The position numbers and the translations under genes were made by a program. Under the pieces are notes generated by a model. The model did not search any database. It had not been told where the DNA came from and saw only the letters and a program-made list of their open reading frames with translations. Positions 46,478-55,389 of a stretch of DNA of 64,000 bases are shown piece after piece; position 1 is the stretch's first letter, and each line of letters opens with the position of its first letter. The DNA is from an uncultured Halomonas sp. (lineage in GTDB: Bacteria > Pseudomonadota > Gammaproteobacteria > Pseudomonadales > Halomonadaceae): positions 1-64,000 of the forward strand of contig NZ_CAMPKE010000006.1 of the NCBI RefSeq assembly GCF_946887195.1, written 5' to 3'.

Positions 46478-47628
46478 ATCTCGATGCGTTGCCACGCGAG
46501 TGGGATGTGATCGTCGTCGGCGCGGGGGTTGCCGGTGCGATATCGGCCTATCGGCTGGCACGTGGTGGGCTGCGTGTGCTGCTGGTCGAAAAATCGCCGT
46601 GGCCGCGCGATAAAGTCTGTGGTGGCTGCGTCAATGCGGCGGCATTGCAGGCGCTTGCAAGGGCGGGCCTTGGAGATATTTCCCAGACCGGCGCCGCCTA
46701 TTCACAGTTGCGGCTCGCCTGCGGCCAGCGTCAAGTCCTGCTGCCGCTGCCGGCTGGTATGGCAGTCAGCCGACGGCGGCTCGATGCGATATTGGCGGAG
46801 CGTGCCGTCGATGCCGGCGCCGAGTTTCTGCCGGCGACCCAGGCCTTGCTCGGTGAGACGCAGGGTCATGGCCGTCGCGTCACGCTCCGCCAGCATCATC
46901 GGCGGGTAGCGGTAACGGCAAAGCTGGTGCTCGGCTGCGATGGTCTTGCCAGTCGTCTGCTACGCGAGGAATCGCCCGGGGACATGAACGTCGCGCGTGG
47001 TTCGCACATCGGCGTGGGAACCGTCGTCACCGCCCCGCCCGGCGCCTATGAGCCGGGCATGATTCACATGGCCTGCGGATCGCATGGCTATGTTGGGTTG
47101 GTAAGCGTGGAGAACGGCGAGCTCAATATCGGCGCGGCGCTGGACCCTGCCTGGGTGAAGCGGCGGGGTGGGCCAGCCGCCGCGGTGGCGGAGGTGCTCC
47201 GCACCACGGCGTTTCCGCTATTCGATGCGCTGCATGACGCGAATTGGCAAGGCACGCCGTATCTGACGCGTCGCCGTCATCGGTTGGGGGGTGAGCGCGT
47301 ATTGATCGTCGGCGATGCAGCCGGTTACGTAGAGCCATTTACCGGCGAGGGCATGGGCTGGGCGTTGGCCGGCGCGGCGGCAGTCGAGCCGTTCGCACTC
47401 AAGTCGGTGGATGGTTGGCGGGATGATTTGGTGGCCCGCTGGACCGCGCGACACAACGAATGGATACGCGCTCGTCAGCGTGGCTGCCGAGGCATTTCGA
47501 TGCTGCTGCGGCGCCCCCGCCTGATCGCGTCGCTGCTGCCTTTGATCAATGCCGTGCCGGGCACGATCGTGCCATTGACGATGCGGCTCAACCGCGATTA
47601 TGGGCTCGACGCCATGGAGGCCAAATGA
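46474..47628 (+). CDS. FAD-dependent oxidoreductase (geranylgeranyl-reductase/aromatic hydroxylase type)
   Basis: The 384-residue flavoprotein begins MNLDALPREWDVIVVGAGVAGAISAYRLARGG with the GxGxxG FAD-binding loop, followed by VLLVEKSPWPRDKVCGGCVN, a DG motif region CDGLASRLL, and VLIVGDAAGYVEPFTGEGMGWAL for the second FAD contact. The ATG at 46474 overlaps the methyltransferase stop, and its own stop overlaps the PKS start, so the three genes are translationally coupled. It could hydroxylate the aromatic ring or reduce an unsaturated chain; sequence alone does not decide. Confidence 0.88.
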   Translation: MNLDALPREWDVIVVGAGVAGAISAYRLARGGLRVLLVEKSPWPRDKVCGGCVNAAALQALARAGLGDISQTGAAYSQLRLACGQRQVLLPLPAGMAVSRRRLDAILAERAVDAGAEFLPATQALLGETQGHGRRVTLRQHHRRVAVTAKLVLGCDGLASRLLREESPGDMNVARGSHIGVGTVVTAPPGAYEPGMIHMACGSHGYVGLVSVENGELNIGAALDPAWVKRRGGPAAAVAEVLRTTAFPLFDALHDANWQGTPYLTRRRHRLGGERVLIVGDAAGYVEPFTGEGMGWALAGAAAVEPFALKSVDGWRDDLVARWTARHNEWIRARQRGCRGISMLLRRPRLIASLLPLINAVPGTIVPLTMRLNRDYGLDAMEAK

Positions 47629-48734
47629 CACCGGCACGCGCAAGATTGCAGGGCATTGGCGTCGCCGCGCCCGCCGGTACGCTGGATCAGGAGACGGCAG
47701 CCGAACTTGCCGAGGCGCGTTGTTGCACCACGGAGAGGCAGCGGTCGTGGCTGCGGCGCATCTATCGGCATAGCGAAGTACACAAGCGCGGGAGTGTCCT
47801 GTTTCAGCCCGACGACGGCATCATTGGCAAGGCGGCCGGCTTCGAGGCGTTCTATCCCTTGGCGGCCTCGCCGCAGGATCGCGGGCCGACGACCGCCGTT
47901 CGGCTCGAGCGTTATGTCGAGGAGGCCGGCCCGCTGGCACAAGCGGCTTGCCGCGCGGCGCTGACGGATGCCACGCTCGAGCCGGCCGAGATCACTCATG
48001 TGGTGACGGTCTCCTGCACTGGACTGGTATCGCCGGGGCTCGATGTCGAAATGATTCAGCGGCTAGGACTTTCGCCGAACATAGGGCGGCTCAACCTGGG
48101 GTTCATGGGCTGCCACGGTGCGCTCAACGGCCTGCGCGCGTCGAGCGGGCTGGCCCAGAGCTTGCCCGATGCCAGGGTGCTCTTGTGCTGTGTCGAGCTA
48201 TGCAGCCTGCATTTCCAATACGGCTGGGAGGCGCAGAAAATCGTCGCCAACGGTCTGTTCGCGGACGGGGCCGGCGCGGCGATCCTCGGCCCGGGCGACA
48301 AGCGGGCCGAGGGCTGGCAACTGATCGACACGGCCAGTCGATTGGCGCACGCATCGAGCGATGCGATGACATGGAAGATCGGCGATCATGGTTTCGAAAT
48401 GACCTTGTCGAACACGGTGCCGAAACTGATTCGCGGCTCGGCGCGCGCTTGGATGGAGAATTGGTTGGCTCATTATGGGCTGACCATCAGCGATGTCGCG
48501 CATTGGGCGATCCATCCGGGTGGCCCCGAAATTCTTCGCTCGGTGACAGAAGCGCTGGCGCTACCGCAAGAGGCAAGCCATGCCTCGGCCTCGATATTGG
48601 CGGAACACGGCAACATGTCATCGCCGACCGTATTGTTCGTTCTGGATCGCCTCCGCCAGCAGGGAGCGACCGGACCTTGCGTGATGATGGGCTTCGGCCC
48701 GGGATTGTCATTCGAGGCCGCGTTGCTATGTTGA
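47625..48734 (+). CDS. Type III polyketide synthase (chalcone synthase-like)
   Basis: This 369-residue homodimer-type enzyme condenses a starter CoA with malonyl-CoA. The catalytic triad is complete: C163 in GFMGCHGALNG, H297 in IHPGGPEIL and N330 in HGNMSSPT. The C-terminal CoA-binding signature GFGPGLSFEAALL is also present. The start ATG lies in the stop of the oxidoreductase gene. The products of bacterial relatives are alkylresorcinols, alkylpyrones or tetrahydroxynaphthalene; which applies here is unknown. The gene trio forms a complete small biosynthetic cluster. Confidence 0.95.
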   Translation: MTPARARLQGIGVAAPAGTLDQETAAELAEARCCTTERQRSWLRRIYRHSEVHKRGSVLFQPDDGIIGKAAGFEAFYPLAASPQDRGPTTAVRLERYVEEAGPLAQAACRAALTDATLEPAEITHVVTVSCTGLVSPGLDVEMIQRLGLSPNIGRLNLGFMGCHGALNGLRASSGLAQSLPDARVLLCCVELCSLHFQYGWEAQKIVANGLFADGAGAAILGPGDKRAEGWQLIDTASRLAHASSDAMTWKIGDHGFEMTLSNTVPKLIRGSARAWMENWLAHYGLTISDVAHWAIHPGGPEILRSVTEALALPQEASHASASILAEHGNMSSPTVLFVLDRLRQQGATGPCVMMGFGPGLSFEAALLC

Positions 48735-48750
48735 GGCAATGCGGCGACAC

Positions 48751-49302
48751 TCACTCCGCGACGTTACTGGCCGGGTAGGTCAGCAGCCCGCCCCGAACGC
48801 TGGCGAAATCGGTCAGCGTATGCAGCGTCACCTTGTTGATGGCCATGATGTCGCAGACCTTCCAGCCTCTCACCGTGAGTGCGTCGGCGACCAGCCGCCG
48901 ATGGCAGCGCCAGGGCACGGCTTCGGAACACATCATCGCGCTGCGGCGCGTGGCGGCAATCAGCATCAGCGCTTCAAGCCCCCGGTCGAACTCCTCGGAT
49001 TGCATGTGATCGGCATAGGCGGCGAACTGGGCTACACGCCAGCCGGTATTGGGTGAGTCGCTCGCCGGTTTCCCACGGCGCCCGCCAAGTTCCGGCAGGT
49101 GCCGGTAAAGAATACCGCGTTGCGCGAACGCATCCGCTAGGGCATCGCGGGCGAATTGCGGCTGACGGCGCGAGCCCGGAAAGCGCCGAATATCGACGAC
49201 CTGTTCGATGGATGCGCTATCGAGCAGCGCCAGCAACTCCTCCTGGCTGCGATTGGAGTGGCCGATCGTCCAGATCGCCGGTGGCTCGCTATCCCTTGGC
49301 AT
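48751..49302 (-). CDS. DUF488 family protein
   Basis: The 183-residue protein has the DUF488 pattern: IWTIGHSNRSQEELLALL, VVDIRRFPGSRRQPQF, YRHLPELGGRR and a central MCSEAVPWRCHRRLVADAL segment with cysteine. The frame extends upstream to 49338, but AAGGAGATCGAT directly before the ATG at 49302 supports the shorter form. Its function is not established in the family. It is convergent with the PKS gene, 16 bases apart. Confidence 0.85.
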   Translation of the reverse strand: MPRDSEPPAIWTIGHSNRSQEELLALLDSASIEQVVDIRRFPGSRRQPQFARDALADAFAQRGILYRHLPELGGRRGKPASDSPNTGWRVAQFAAYADHMQSEEFDRGLEALMLIAATRRSAMMCSEAVPWRCHRRLVADALTVRGWKVCDIMAINKVTLHTLTDFASVRGGLLTYPASNVAE

Positions 49303-49496
49303 ATCGATCTCCTTGCCGGCGGTTTGCCGGTTCGCCATCGTTCTCCGTCAGATCCCTTCGCTCACGGAGGTTTTCATGGCTCGTACTAGTACCCGAGCTT
49401 CGTTCCTGGCTTCTCTACTGTTAACGTCTCAAGAGCGGCTGGCAAGTGGCCGATGTAGTAGTAAGGAAATACGCAAGGGGAGCCGAGGAAGCATCG

Positions 49497-50060
49497 ATGA
49501 AGCGAATCAAACGAGGGTTGCTGCTGTGTCTATGGCTGCTGTTGCCCATGCTTGGCACGTCAGCCAACGCTACTCAGGGAGAAATCTGGCTATTGGTCGA
49601 TGGCGCGAGTTCCACACTGCATGTCTATCGCGGTGAGCGGGAGATCGAGCGATTCCATCCGATTGCCTTGGGGCGGGCGGGCATGACCGAGCTGCACTTG
49701 CGTGGCGACAGCAAGACGCCGACCGGAGAGTTTCGTATCAACTGGATCAATTACGACAGCGACTTCGATATTTTTCTGGGGCTGGACTACCCCACGCTCG
49801 AGCATGCGCGCGAAGCCGAGAAGCGGGGGCTTTTCAGCACCGAAGCGTTCAACGATTATTTGTCCTATTATCGTCGACACGGCAACCCGCCGCAGAATAC
49901 GGTGCTGGGAGGCAGCATCGGCATTCATGGCCTAGGCGAGGGCGACCCGAGGATTCATGCCCAATTCAACTGGACCGAGGGCTGTGTGGCGGTGACCAAT
50001 CCTCAAATCGAGAAGCTGGCGAGTTGGGTGGAACTTGGCACGAAAGTCATCATCCGCTAG
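49497..50060 (+). CDS. L,D-transpeptidase family protein (YkuD), exported
   Basis: The 187-residue product has a signal peptide (MKRIKRGLLLCLWLLLPMLGTSANA) and a YkuD domain: IWLLVDGASSTLHVYRGEREIERF, KTPTGEFRINW, then IGIHGLGEG and the active-site region NWTEGCVAVTNPQIEKL containing the catalytic cysteine and the preceding histidine. It probably cross-links peptidoglycan or attaches the OprI-like lipoprotein encoded 150 bases downstream (inference from position). The start at 49497 is chosen because the signal peptide begins there. Confidence 0.85.
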   Translation: MKRIKRGLLLCLWLLLPMLGTSANATQGEIWLLVDGASSTLHVYRGEREIERFHPIALGRAGMTELHLRGDSKTPTGEFRINWINYDSDFDIFLGLDYPTLEHAREAEKRGLFSTEAFNDYLSYYRRHGNPPQNTVLGGSIGIHGLGEGDPRIHAQFNWTEGCVAVTNPQIEKLASWVELGTKVIIR

Positions 50061-50207
50061 TTTCTAATAAGAGACGGTAGCGCTTGCCGTGGGTTTGTCG
50101 TGAAACGATGCCATGGGAAGTGATATTGAAAGAAAAATTTGTTTTGATGTAAGGCGCCTGCTTAGCAGGAAACCAAAACCAAGGAATGTCCCTCAAGGAG
50201 AATACCA

Positions 50208-50447
50208 ATGACGAATGCACTCAAGCTGGCAGCTCTCGGTTTGTCCGTTATGGTCATGGCCGGCTGTGCCGCGAACGGTGGCGAAATGGAAGGCGACATG
50301 CACCACGACATGGAGGCGCGCAGCACGGCTCAACAGGCGATGTCCACCGCCGAGCAGGCGCAAATGACTGCCGATCAGGCGCTGCAGATGGCTCAGGAAA
50401 ATCGCCAGGCGATGGATCGTATGTTCCAGAGCTCCATGCAGAAGTGA
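50208..50447 (+). CDS. Lpp/OprI-like outer membrane lipoprotein
   Basis: The 79-residue product has a lipoprotein signal peptide with lipobox VMAGC (cysteine at residue 20) and, after a short acidic region, a helical heptad pattern (TAQQAMSTAEQAQMTADQALQMAQENRQAMDRMF) typical of Lpp/OprI coiled-coil trimers. The C-terminal residue is Lys (SSMQK), the residue by which Lpp is linked to peptidoglycan by L,D-transpeptidases. Two such enzymes flank it. AAGGAGAATACC precedes the ATG. Confidence 0.88.
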   Translation: MTNALKLAALGLSVMVMAGCAANGGEMEGDMHHDMEARSTAQQAMSTAEQAQMTADQALQMAQENRQAMDRMFQSSMQK

Positions 50448-50519
50448 TCGCCTGTCGCGATACCCGCACTCGCCTGCCTAGCAGGTCATGACAGCGGTGC
50501 GGGTTTCGTAATGGCTGGT

Positions 50520-51587
50520 TCAGGAAGGCCCTGTCATCGACAGGGCTTTCTTGGTTTCGTACCACCAGGCGGGATCGATCACTAACTCCAATTGCTCGTA
50601 CAGCGGCTTGGGTGGTGGCTCGACGACATGCTGCCGGGAAAACAGGCGTAGTGGCTCCGGCTGCCCGTTGGGGTTCTCGACGAGATGACGCAGGCGTGCG
50701 TAGTTGACCGGATACTCGCGGCCTTCGATTGCCGTGGAAACGGCCTTGACCGCTTCGCTGACACGATCGATCGGCTGCTCGTCCTGCTTGGCTTGCAGGG
50801 TAGGATAGGACTGTACGTACAGAATGCCATCCGCCGACCAGCCGAGTTTGAGAGGCTCGTTGATCAAACGCACCGGGGTGCCGACCGGCAAGCGAGGAAA
50901 CAGGCGCTCGATATCCTCGGGCAGCATACGGATGCAGCCGTGGGTGACCCGCATGCCGACACCTTGCGGGCGATTGGTGCCATGAATCAGGTAGCCGGGG
51001 ATATCCAGCAGCATGGCGTATTCGCCAAGCGGATTGTCGGGGCCGGGCGGCACGACCTGAGGAAGTATGTCGCCGCGTGCCGCATGTTCCTCGATGATCG
51101 ATTGGGGCGGATACCAGGCGGGATCCACGACCTTGGCCTTGATGTGTGTCGTGCCGAGCGGCGTGGACCAGTCCATGCGGCCCACGCTGATCGGGTAGGT
51201 TTCGACGCGTGGCGTTTCGCCCTCGGCGCTCGGCGGATAGTAGTAAAGGCGCATCTCGGCGACATTGACCACCACGCCTTCGCGTGGCCCCGGCGGTAAA
51301 ATGAACCGCGTGGGTATGGTGACTTCGGTGCCCTCACCAGGTACCCACATGCTCGTCCCGGGGTTGGCGCGCTGCATCTCTTCGTAGCCAACGCCGTAAC
51401 GATGGCCGATCTCCAGCAGGGTGTCCTCGTGTTCGGCAATCACCGTCTGGATCTCGCCGACGATATTGCCCGCTTCCGGCAAGGGATAATGGCCCACTGG
51501 CCGCTGCCCCTCGGCCGCGTGAAGCGTTAGCGGAAACGACAGCGCAAGAAGTATCAGTAGCAATCTACGTCGAACGGTGGACGGCAT
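50520..51587 (-). CDS. L,D-transpeptidase, ErfK/YbiS/YnhG type
   Basis: This 355-residue periplasmic enzyme has a signal peptide (MPSTVRRRLLLILLALSFPLTLHA), a LysM-like peptidoglycan-binding region (TVIAEHEDTLLEIGHRYGVGYEEMQRANPG), and the YkuD catalytic domain with IHGTNRPQGVGMRVTHGCIRMLPEDIERL, which holds the catalytic H-x-C-I-R motif. The C-terminal ~120 residues form the extended tail usual in the ErfK group. These enzymes attach Lpp to peptidoglycan; the neighbouring OprI-like gene makes this likely. The alternative start at 51635 adds 16 residues; neither start has a strong ribosome site. Confidence 0.9.
   Translation of the reverse strand: MPSTVRRRLLLILLALSFPLTLHAAEGQRPVGHYPLPEAGNIVGEIQTVIAEHEDTLLEIGHRYGVGYEEMQRANPGTSMWVPGEGTEVTIPTRFILPPGPREGVVVNVAEMRLYYYPPSAEGETPRVETYPISVGRMDWSTPLGTTHIKAKVVDPAWYPPQSIIEEHAARGDILPQVVPPGPDNPLGEYAMLLDIPGYLIHGTNRPQGVGMRVTHGCIRMLPEDIERLFPRLPVGTPVRLINEPLKLGWSADGILYVQSYPTLQAKQDEQPIDRVSEAVKAVSTAIEGREYPVNYARLRHLVENPNGQPEPLRLFSRQHVVEPPPKPLYEQLELVIDPAWWYETKKALSMTGPS
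50528..50552 (+). terminator. Terminator of the lipoprotein gene, embedded in the opposite gene's end
   Basis: GCCCTGTC-ATC-GACAGGGC is a perfect 8-base stem with a three-base loop followed by TTTCTT on the plus strand, 81 bases after the lipoprotein stop. It lies inside the last codons of the convergent L,D-transpeptidase gene. Confidence 0.8.
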
Positions 51588-51672
51588 GGAGATGAACCCT
51601 GTCAGTCTAGTGGCGAAAGCCGCTGGAGCTTTCATTCTGATGCATTTGCACGCCGGCGCAAGCGCCTGATGC

Positions 51673-54600
51673 CTAGGCCGCCTGCGCCTTGCGATTCAGC
51701 GTTTCGAGCAATTGCTCCACGCTGGTGAAGCGGGCCTCCTCATTGGCCATGTCGGCCTCGAAGCGCAGGGTGTCGGCGCCATCGAGCCGATAATGGCCGG
51801 GGTTGCGCTGGATCAGCGAGACCAGCGTCATCGGATCGACCGCCGGATTGGCGCCGAAGATCACCCGACCGCGCTCATCGCCGGCTTCCAGCCGGACGAC
51901 GCCCAGACGCTCGGCGCGCTGGCGCAGCCGAGTCTGGCGGAACAGCGTCTTGACCGGCGCGGGCAGCAGGCCGAAGCGGTCGATCATCTCGACCTGAAGC
52001 TCCTTGAGATCGGCCTCGTGCTCGGCGTTGCTGATGCGCTTGTACATGATCAGCCGCTGCTGCACGTCGTGCAGGTAATCGTCGGGAATCAGTGCCGGCA
52101 GGTTGAGGCTGACTTCCACGCCCTCGTCCAGCGGCGCTTCGATATTCGGCGTCTTGCCGGCCTTGATCGCCTTCACCGCACGATCGAGCATCTGCATGTA
52201 CAGGCTGTAGCCGATGGTTTCCATTTGCCCGCTCTGCTCGTCGCCGAGCAATTCGCCGGCGCCGCGGATTTCCATGTCGTGGCTGGCCAGCGTGAAGCCG
52301 GCGCCGAGATCCTCGGCCTGGCCGATCGCTTCGAGACGCTTCATGGCGTCCTTGGTGATCGCCTTGGGCGGCGGTGTGAGCAGGTAGGCATAGGCCTGAT
52401 GGTGGCTGCGGCCGACGCGCCCGCGCAGCTGATGCAGCTGGGCCAGGCCGAACTTGTCGGCGCGCTCGATGAGAATGGTATTGGCGCTGGGCACGTCGAT
52501 GCCGGTTTCGATGATCGTCGAGCACACCAGCACATTGAAGCGCTTGTGGTAGAAGTCCGACATGATGCGCTCCAGCGAGCGCTCGGGAAGCTGGCCGTGG
52601 GCCACGCCGACGCGCGCCTCGGGGACCAAGTCGCGAACCTTCTGCGCGCTGAGTTCGATGCTCTTGACTTCGTTGTGCAGGAAGTAGACCTGCCCACCGC
52701 GCAGGATCTCGCGCAGGATGGCTTCCTTGATGACCGGCTCGTTGCGCTGCTGAATGAAGGTTTTCACCGACAGGCGGCGCGCCGGTGGGGTGGCGATGAT
52801 CGACAGATCGCGCATGCCGCTCATCGCCATGTTCAGCGTGCGCGGGATCGGCGTGGCGGTCAGGGTGAGAATGTCGACCTCGGAGCGCAGGCTTTTCAGC
52901 CGTTCTTTTTGTGCGACGCCGAAGCGATGCTCCTCGTCGATGATCAACAATCCCATGTTGGGAAACGTTATCGATTTCGACAGCAGCTTGTGGGTGCCGA
53001 TGACGATATCGGCGCGGCCCTCTTCGATACGCTTGAGTGCTTCGCTCTGGCCTTTGCCGGCGGTGAAGCGCGAGATCAGTTCGACCTGCACGGCGGTGTC
53101 GGCGAAGCGATCGCGGAAATTGTCGTAATGCTGCTGGGCGAGCAGCGTAGTCGGCACCAGCACCACCACCTGGCGACCGGAGTGCACGGCGAGAAACGCC
53201 GCACGCATGGCGACTTCGGTCTTGCCGAAGCCGACATCGCCGCACACCACGCGATCCATCGGTTGCGATGCGGTCATGTCACCGATCACCGCATGAATGG
53301 CGGCGCGCTGATCGGGGGTCTCCTCGAATGGGAAACTGGCGGCGAAACGCAGGTACTCCTCGCCTGGCTCCTCGCAGGCAAAACCCTCGCGGGCCTCGCG
53401 TCGGGCATAAACGTCGAGCAGCTCGGCGGCGGTATCGCGAATCTTTTCGGCGGCTTTCTTCTTGGCCTTGTCCCAGGTATCCGAGCCGAGTTTGTGCAGC
53501 GGTGCCAGTTCATCGGAGGCGCCGGCATAGCGCGAGATCAAATGCAGGCTATCCACCGGCACGTAGAGCTTGGCGCCGTTGGCGTATTCGAGCGCCACGA
53601 ATTCGGCGGCCTGGCCGCCGGCTTCGAGCGTCTCGAGACCCTGATAGCGACCCACGCCGTGCGTCTGGTGAACCACCGGCGAGCCGGGTTTGAGTTCCGA
53701 CAGGTGGCGAATGGCGAGTTCGTTGTCGTCGGTGGCCCTTTCGCGGCGCCGGGTCTGGCGCACGATCTCGCCGAACAGCTCGGTCTCGGTGATCACTGCG
53801 AGCGCGGAATCGTCGCCCGACCCACCTAGCCCTGAATCATGTAACCAAAGCCCTTCGTCGAGTTCGCCTTCGGTGATCGCCAGCCGCGTGTCGGTATTCA
53901 GAAACGCCTGCCAGCCATCGACATGCGGCATCGTCAAATGCATTACGCCGAGCGTTTCTTCCAGCGCTTCGCGGCGGCCGCGCGATTCGGCGACGAACAG
54001 CAGGCGCAGATCGCGGTGTGCGCCAAGAAATGCCTCCAGGCGGGCCAGTGGTTTCTGTGCGCGGGCGTTGATCGCGACCTGCGGCGGGGGCTGGGTCGAG
54101 GGCCGATAGGCGTGTGGGTGATCGTCGTCCTCGATGAGCTCGACGCGAGGCTTGGCCTTGATCGCGGCGAACACATCGGGCACCGGGATGAATGCCTGGG
54201 CCGGCGGCAGCAGCGGCCGTGTGGGGTCGACACCGAGATTCTCATAGCGGCTGGCGATGGCTGCCCAGTGGTGTTCGGCGGCGTCGTGCACGCCGGGCAG
54301 CAGGGCGATCTGCGTACCTTCGGCCAGATGATCGAATAGCGTCGCGGTCTCTTCGAAGAACAGCGGCAAGTATTGCTCGAGTCCCGGCGAGGGGATGCCC
54401 TTGAGCGCATCGTTGTACAACGGGCATTGGCGCGGGTCGACGTCGAACAGCGTCTCGAAGCCCTCGCGAAAGCAGGCGATGGCCGAGGGCGACAGCGAGT
54501 ACTCGTGGGCCGGCAACAGTTCGACGCGCTCGACCTTGTCGGCGCTGCGCTGGGTATCGGGATCGAAGTGACGCAGGGAGTCGATTTCGTCATCGAACAG

Positions 54601-55149
54601 ATCGATACGCAGCGGCGATTCGTTACCCATCGGGAACAGGTCGATCAGTGCCCCGCGCAGGGCGTATTCGCCGGGCTCGTAGACCGTCTCGACCGCACGG
54701 TAGCCGGCTCGCGAGAGCTGTTTGCGGAGACCCTCGCGATCGAGCGTCATGCCGACGTTCAGGGTCAGCACGCGTCCGGCGATGTAATCGCTGGGCGGCA
54801 GGCGCTGCATCAGCGTATTGATCGGCACCAGTACGATGCCATCTCTGGCGCTCTGCAGGCGACGCAGGGTGCGCAGGCGTTCGGAGACGATGTCCTGATG
54901 TGGCGAAAAGCTGTCGTAGGGCAGCGTCTCCCAATCGGGAAAGGGCAGCACCGGCACGCGGGCGAAGAAGCGCAGCGTGCTCTCGAGCCGCTGGGCGCTG
55001 GCGGTATCCGGTGTGATGACCAGTAGTGGCGCTTCATCGGCCAGGCGCGCCAGGGCCAGGGCGCTGGCGGCACCCTGAGGGGCTTGCCAGAAGCGCGTTT
55101 CGCGAACGCCCGCTGGGCCTGGCGGTGCTAAGGGAGAGAAATTCGGCAT
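51673..55149 (-). CDS. mfd: Transcription-repair coupling factor Mfd
   Basis: This 1158-residue ATPase removes stalled RNA polymerase and recruits UvrA. Domains in order: UvrB-like N-terminal region (LPFPDWETLPYDSFSPHQDIVSERL ... LYNDALKGIPSPGLEQYLPLFF), RNA-polymerase-interacting domain (LKPGSPVVHQTHGVGRYQGLE), and the translocase with Walker A GDVGFGKTEVAMRAAF, DEEHRFGVAQKE and TATPIPRTLNMAMSGMRDLSII. Motifs ETGIDVPSANTILIERADKFGLAQLHQLRGRVGRS and the C-terminal D7 domain follow. Full family length. No frameshift was seen. Confidence 0.97.
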   Translation of the reverse strand: MPNFSPLAPPGPAGVRETRFWQAPQGAASALALARLADEAPLLVITPDTASAQRLESTLRFFARVPVLPFPDWETLPYDSFSPHQDIVSERLRTLRRLQSARDGIVLVPINTLMQRLPPSDYIAGRVLTLNVGMTLDREGLRKQLSRAGYRAVETVYEPGEYALRGALIDLFPMGNESPLRIDLFDDEIDSLRHFDPDTQRSADKVERVELLPAHEYSLSPSAIACFREGFETLFDVDPRQCPLYNDALKGIPSPGLEQYLPLFFEETATLFDHLAEGTQIALLPGVHDAAEHHWAAIASRYENLGVDPTRPLLPPAQAFIPVPDVFAAIKAKPRVELIEDDDHPHAYRPSTQPPPQVAINARAQKPLARLEAFLGAHRDLRLLFVAESRGRREALEETLGVMHLTMPHVDGWQAFLNTDTRLAITEGELDEGLWLHDSGLGGSGDDSALAVITETELFGEIVRQTRRRERATDDNELAIRHLSELKPGSPVVHQTHGVGRYQGLETLEAGGQAAEFVALEYANGAKLYVPVDSLHLISRYAGASDELAPLHKLGSDTWDKAKKKAAEKIRDTAAELLDVYARREAREGFACEEPGEEYLRFAASFPFEETPDQRAAIHAVIGDMTASQPMDRVVCGDVGFGKTEVAMRAAFLAVHSGRQVVVLVPTTLLAQQHYDNFRDRFADTAVQVELISRFTAGKGQSEALKRIEEGRADIVIGTHKLLSKSITFPNMGLLIIDEEHRFGVAQKERLKSLRSEVDILTLTATPIPRTLNMAMSGMRDLSIIATPPARRLSVKTFIQQRNEPVIKEAILREILRGGQVYFLHNEVKSIELSAQKVRDLVPEARVGVAHGQLPERSLERIMSDFYHKRFNVLVCSTIIETGIDVPSANTILIERADKFGLAQLHQLRGRVGRSHHQAYAYLLTPPPKAITKDAMKRLEAIGQAEDLGAGFTLASHDMEIRGAGELLGDEQSGQMETIGYSLYMQMLDRAVKAIKAGKTPNIEAPLDEGVEVSLNLPALIPDDYLHDVQQRLIMYKRISNAEHEADLKELQVEMIDRFGLLPAPVKTLFRQTRLRQRAERLGVVRLEAGDERGRVIFGANPAVDPMTLVSLIQRNPGHYRLDGADTLRFEADMANEEARFTSVEQLLETLNRKAQAA

Positions 55150-55313
55150 GGAAAAGGCACGCGCAGCTTGGTTTACGTTGCGTCAGATCATAACAGGCTC
55201 GGCATGTCGGGTGAGTGGCCGTCTGCATTCACGTCCGTTCATGCCTGCATTCGCGTTTGTAGTCAACCCCGCATTTGTGTAGTGCGCTTACAGCGCCTGC
55301 GACCATACAGCAA

Positions 55314-55343
55314 TTGCGGTAATCGACGATTGGCAAGGATAAT
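55314..55343 (+). promoter_or_regulatory. Candidate promoter of the GAPDH gene
   Basis: TTGCGG (55314-55319) and GATAAT (55338-55343) are 18 bases apart, about 46 bases before the GTG start. It is a moderate sigma-70 match only. Confidence 0.35.
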
Positions 55344-55389
55344 GGCCGCCATTCATACACCATTCGCGATTGTGTAAAGGGGCCTCTAC

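Noticed and set aside
51712..53829. A 705-codon open frame on the plus strand
   Set aside because: It lies entirely antisense to mfd, whose motifs are complete; such mirror frames are common in GC-rich DNA and the product shows no family pattern.
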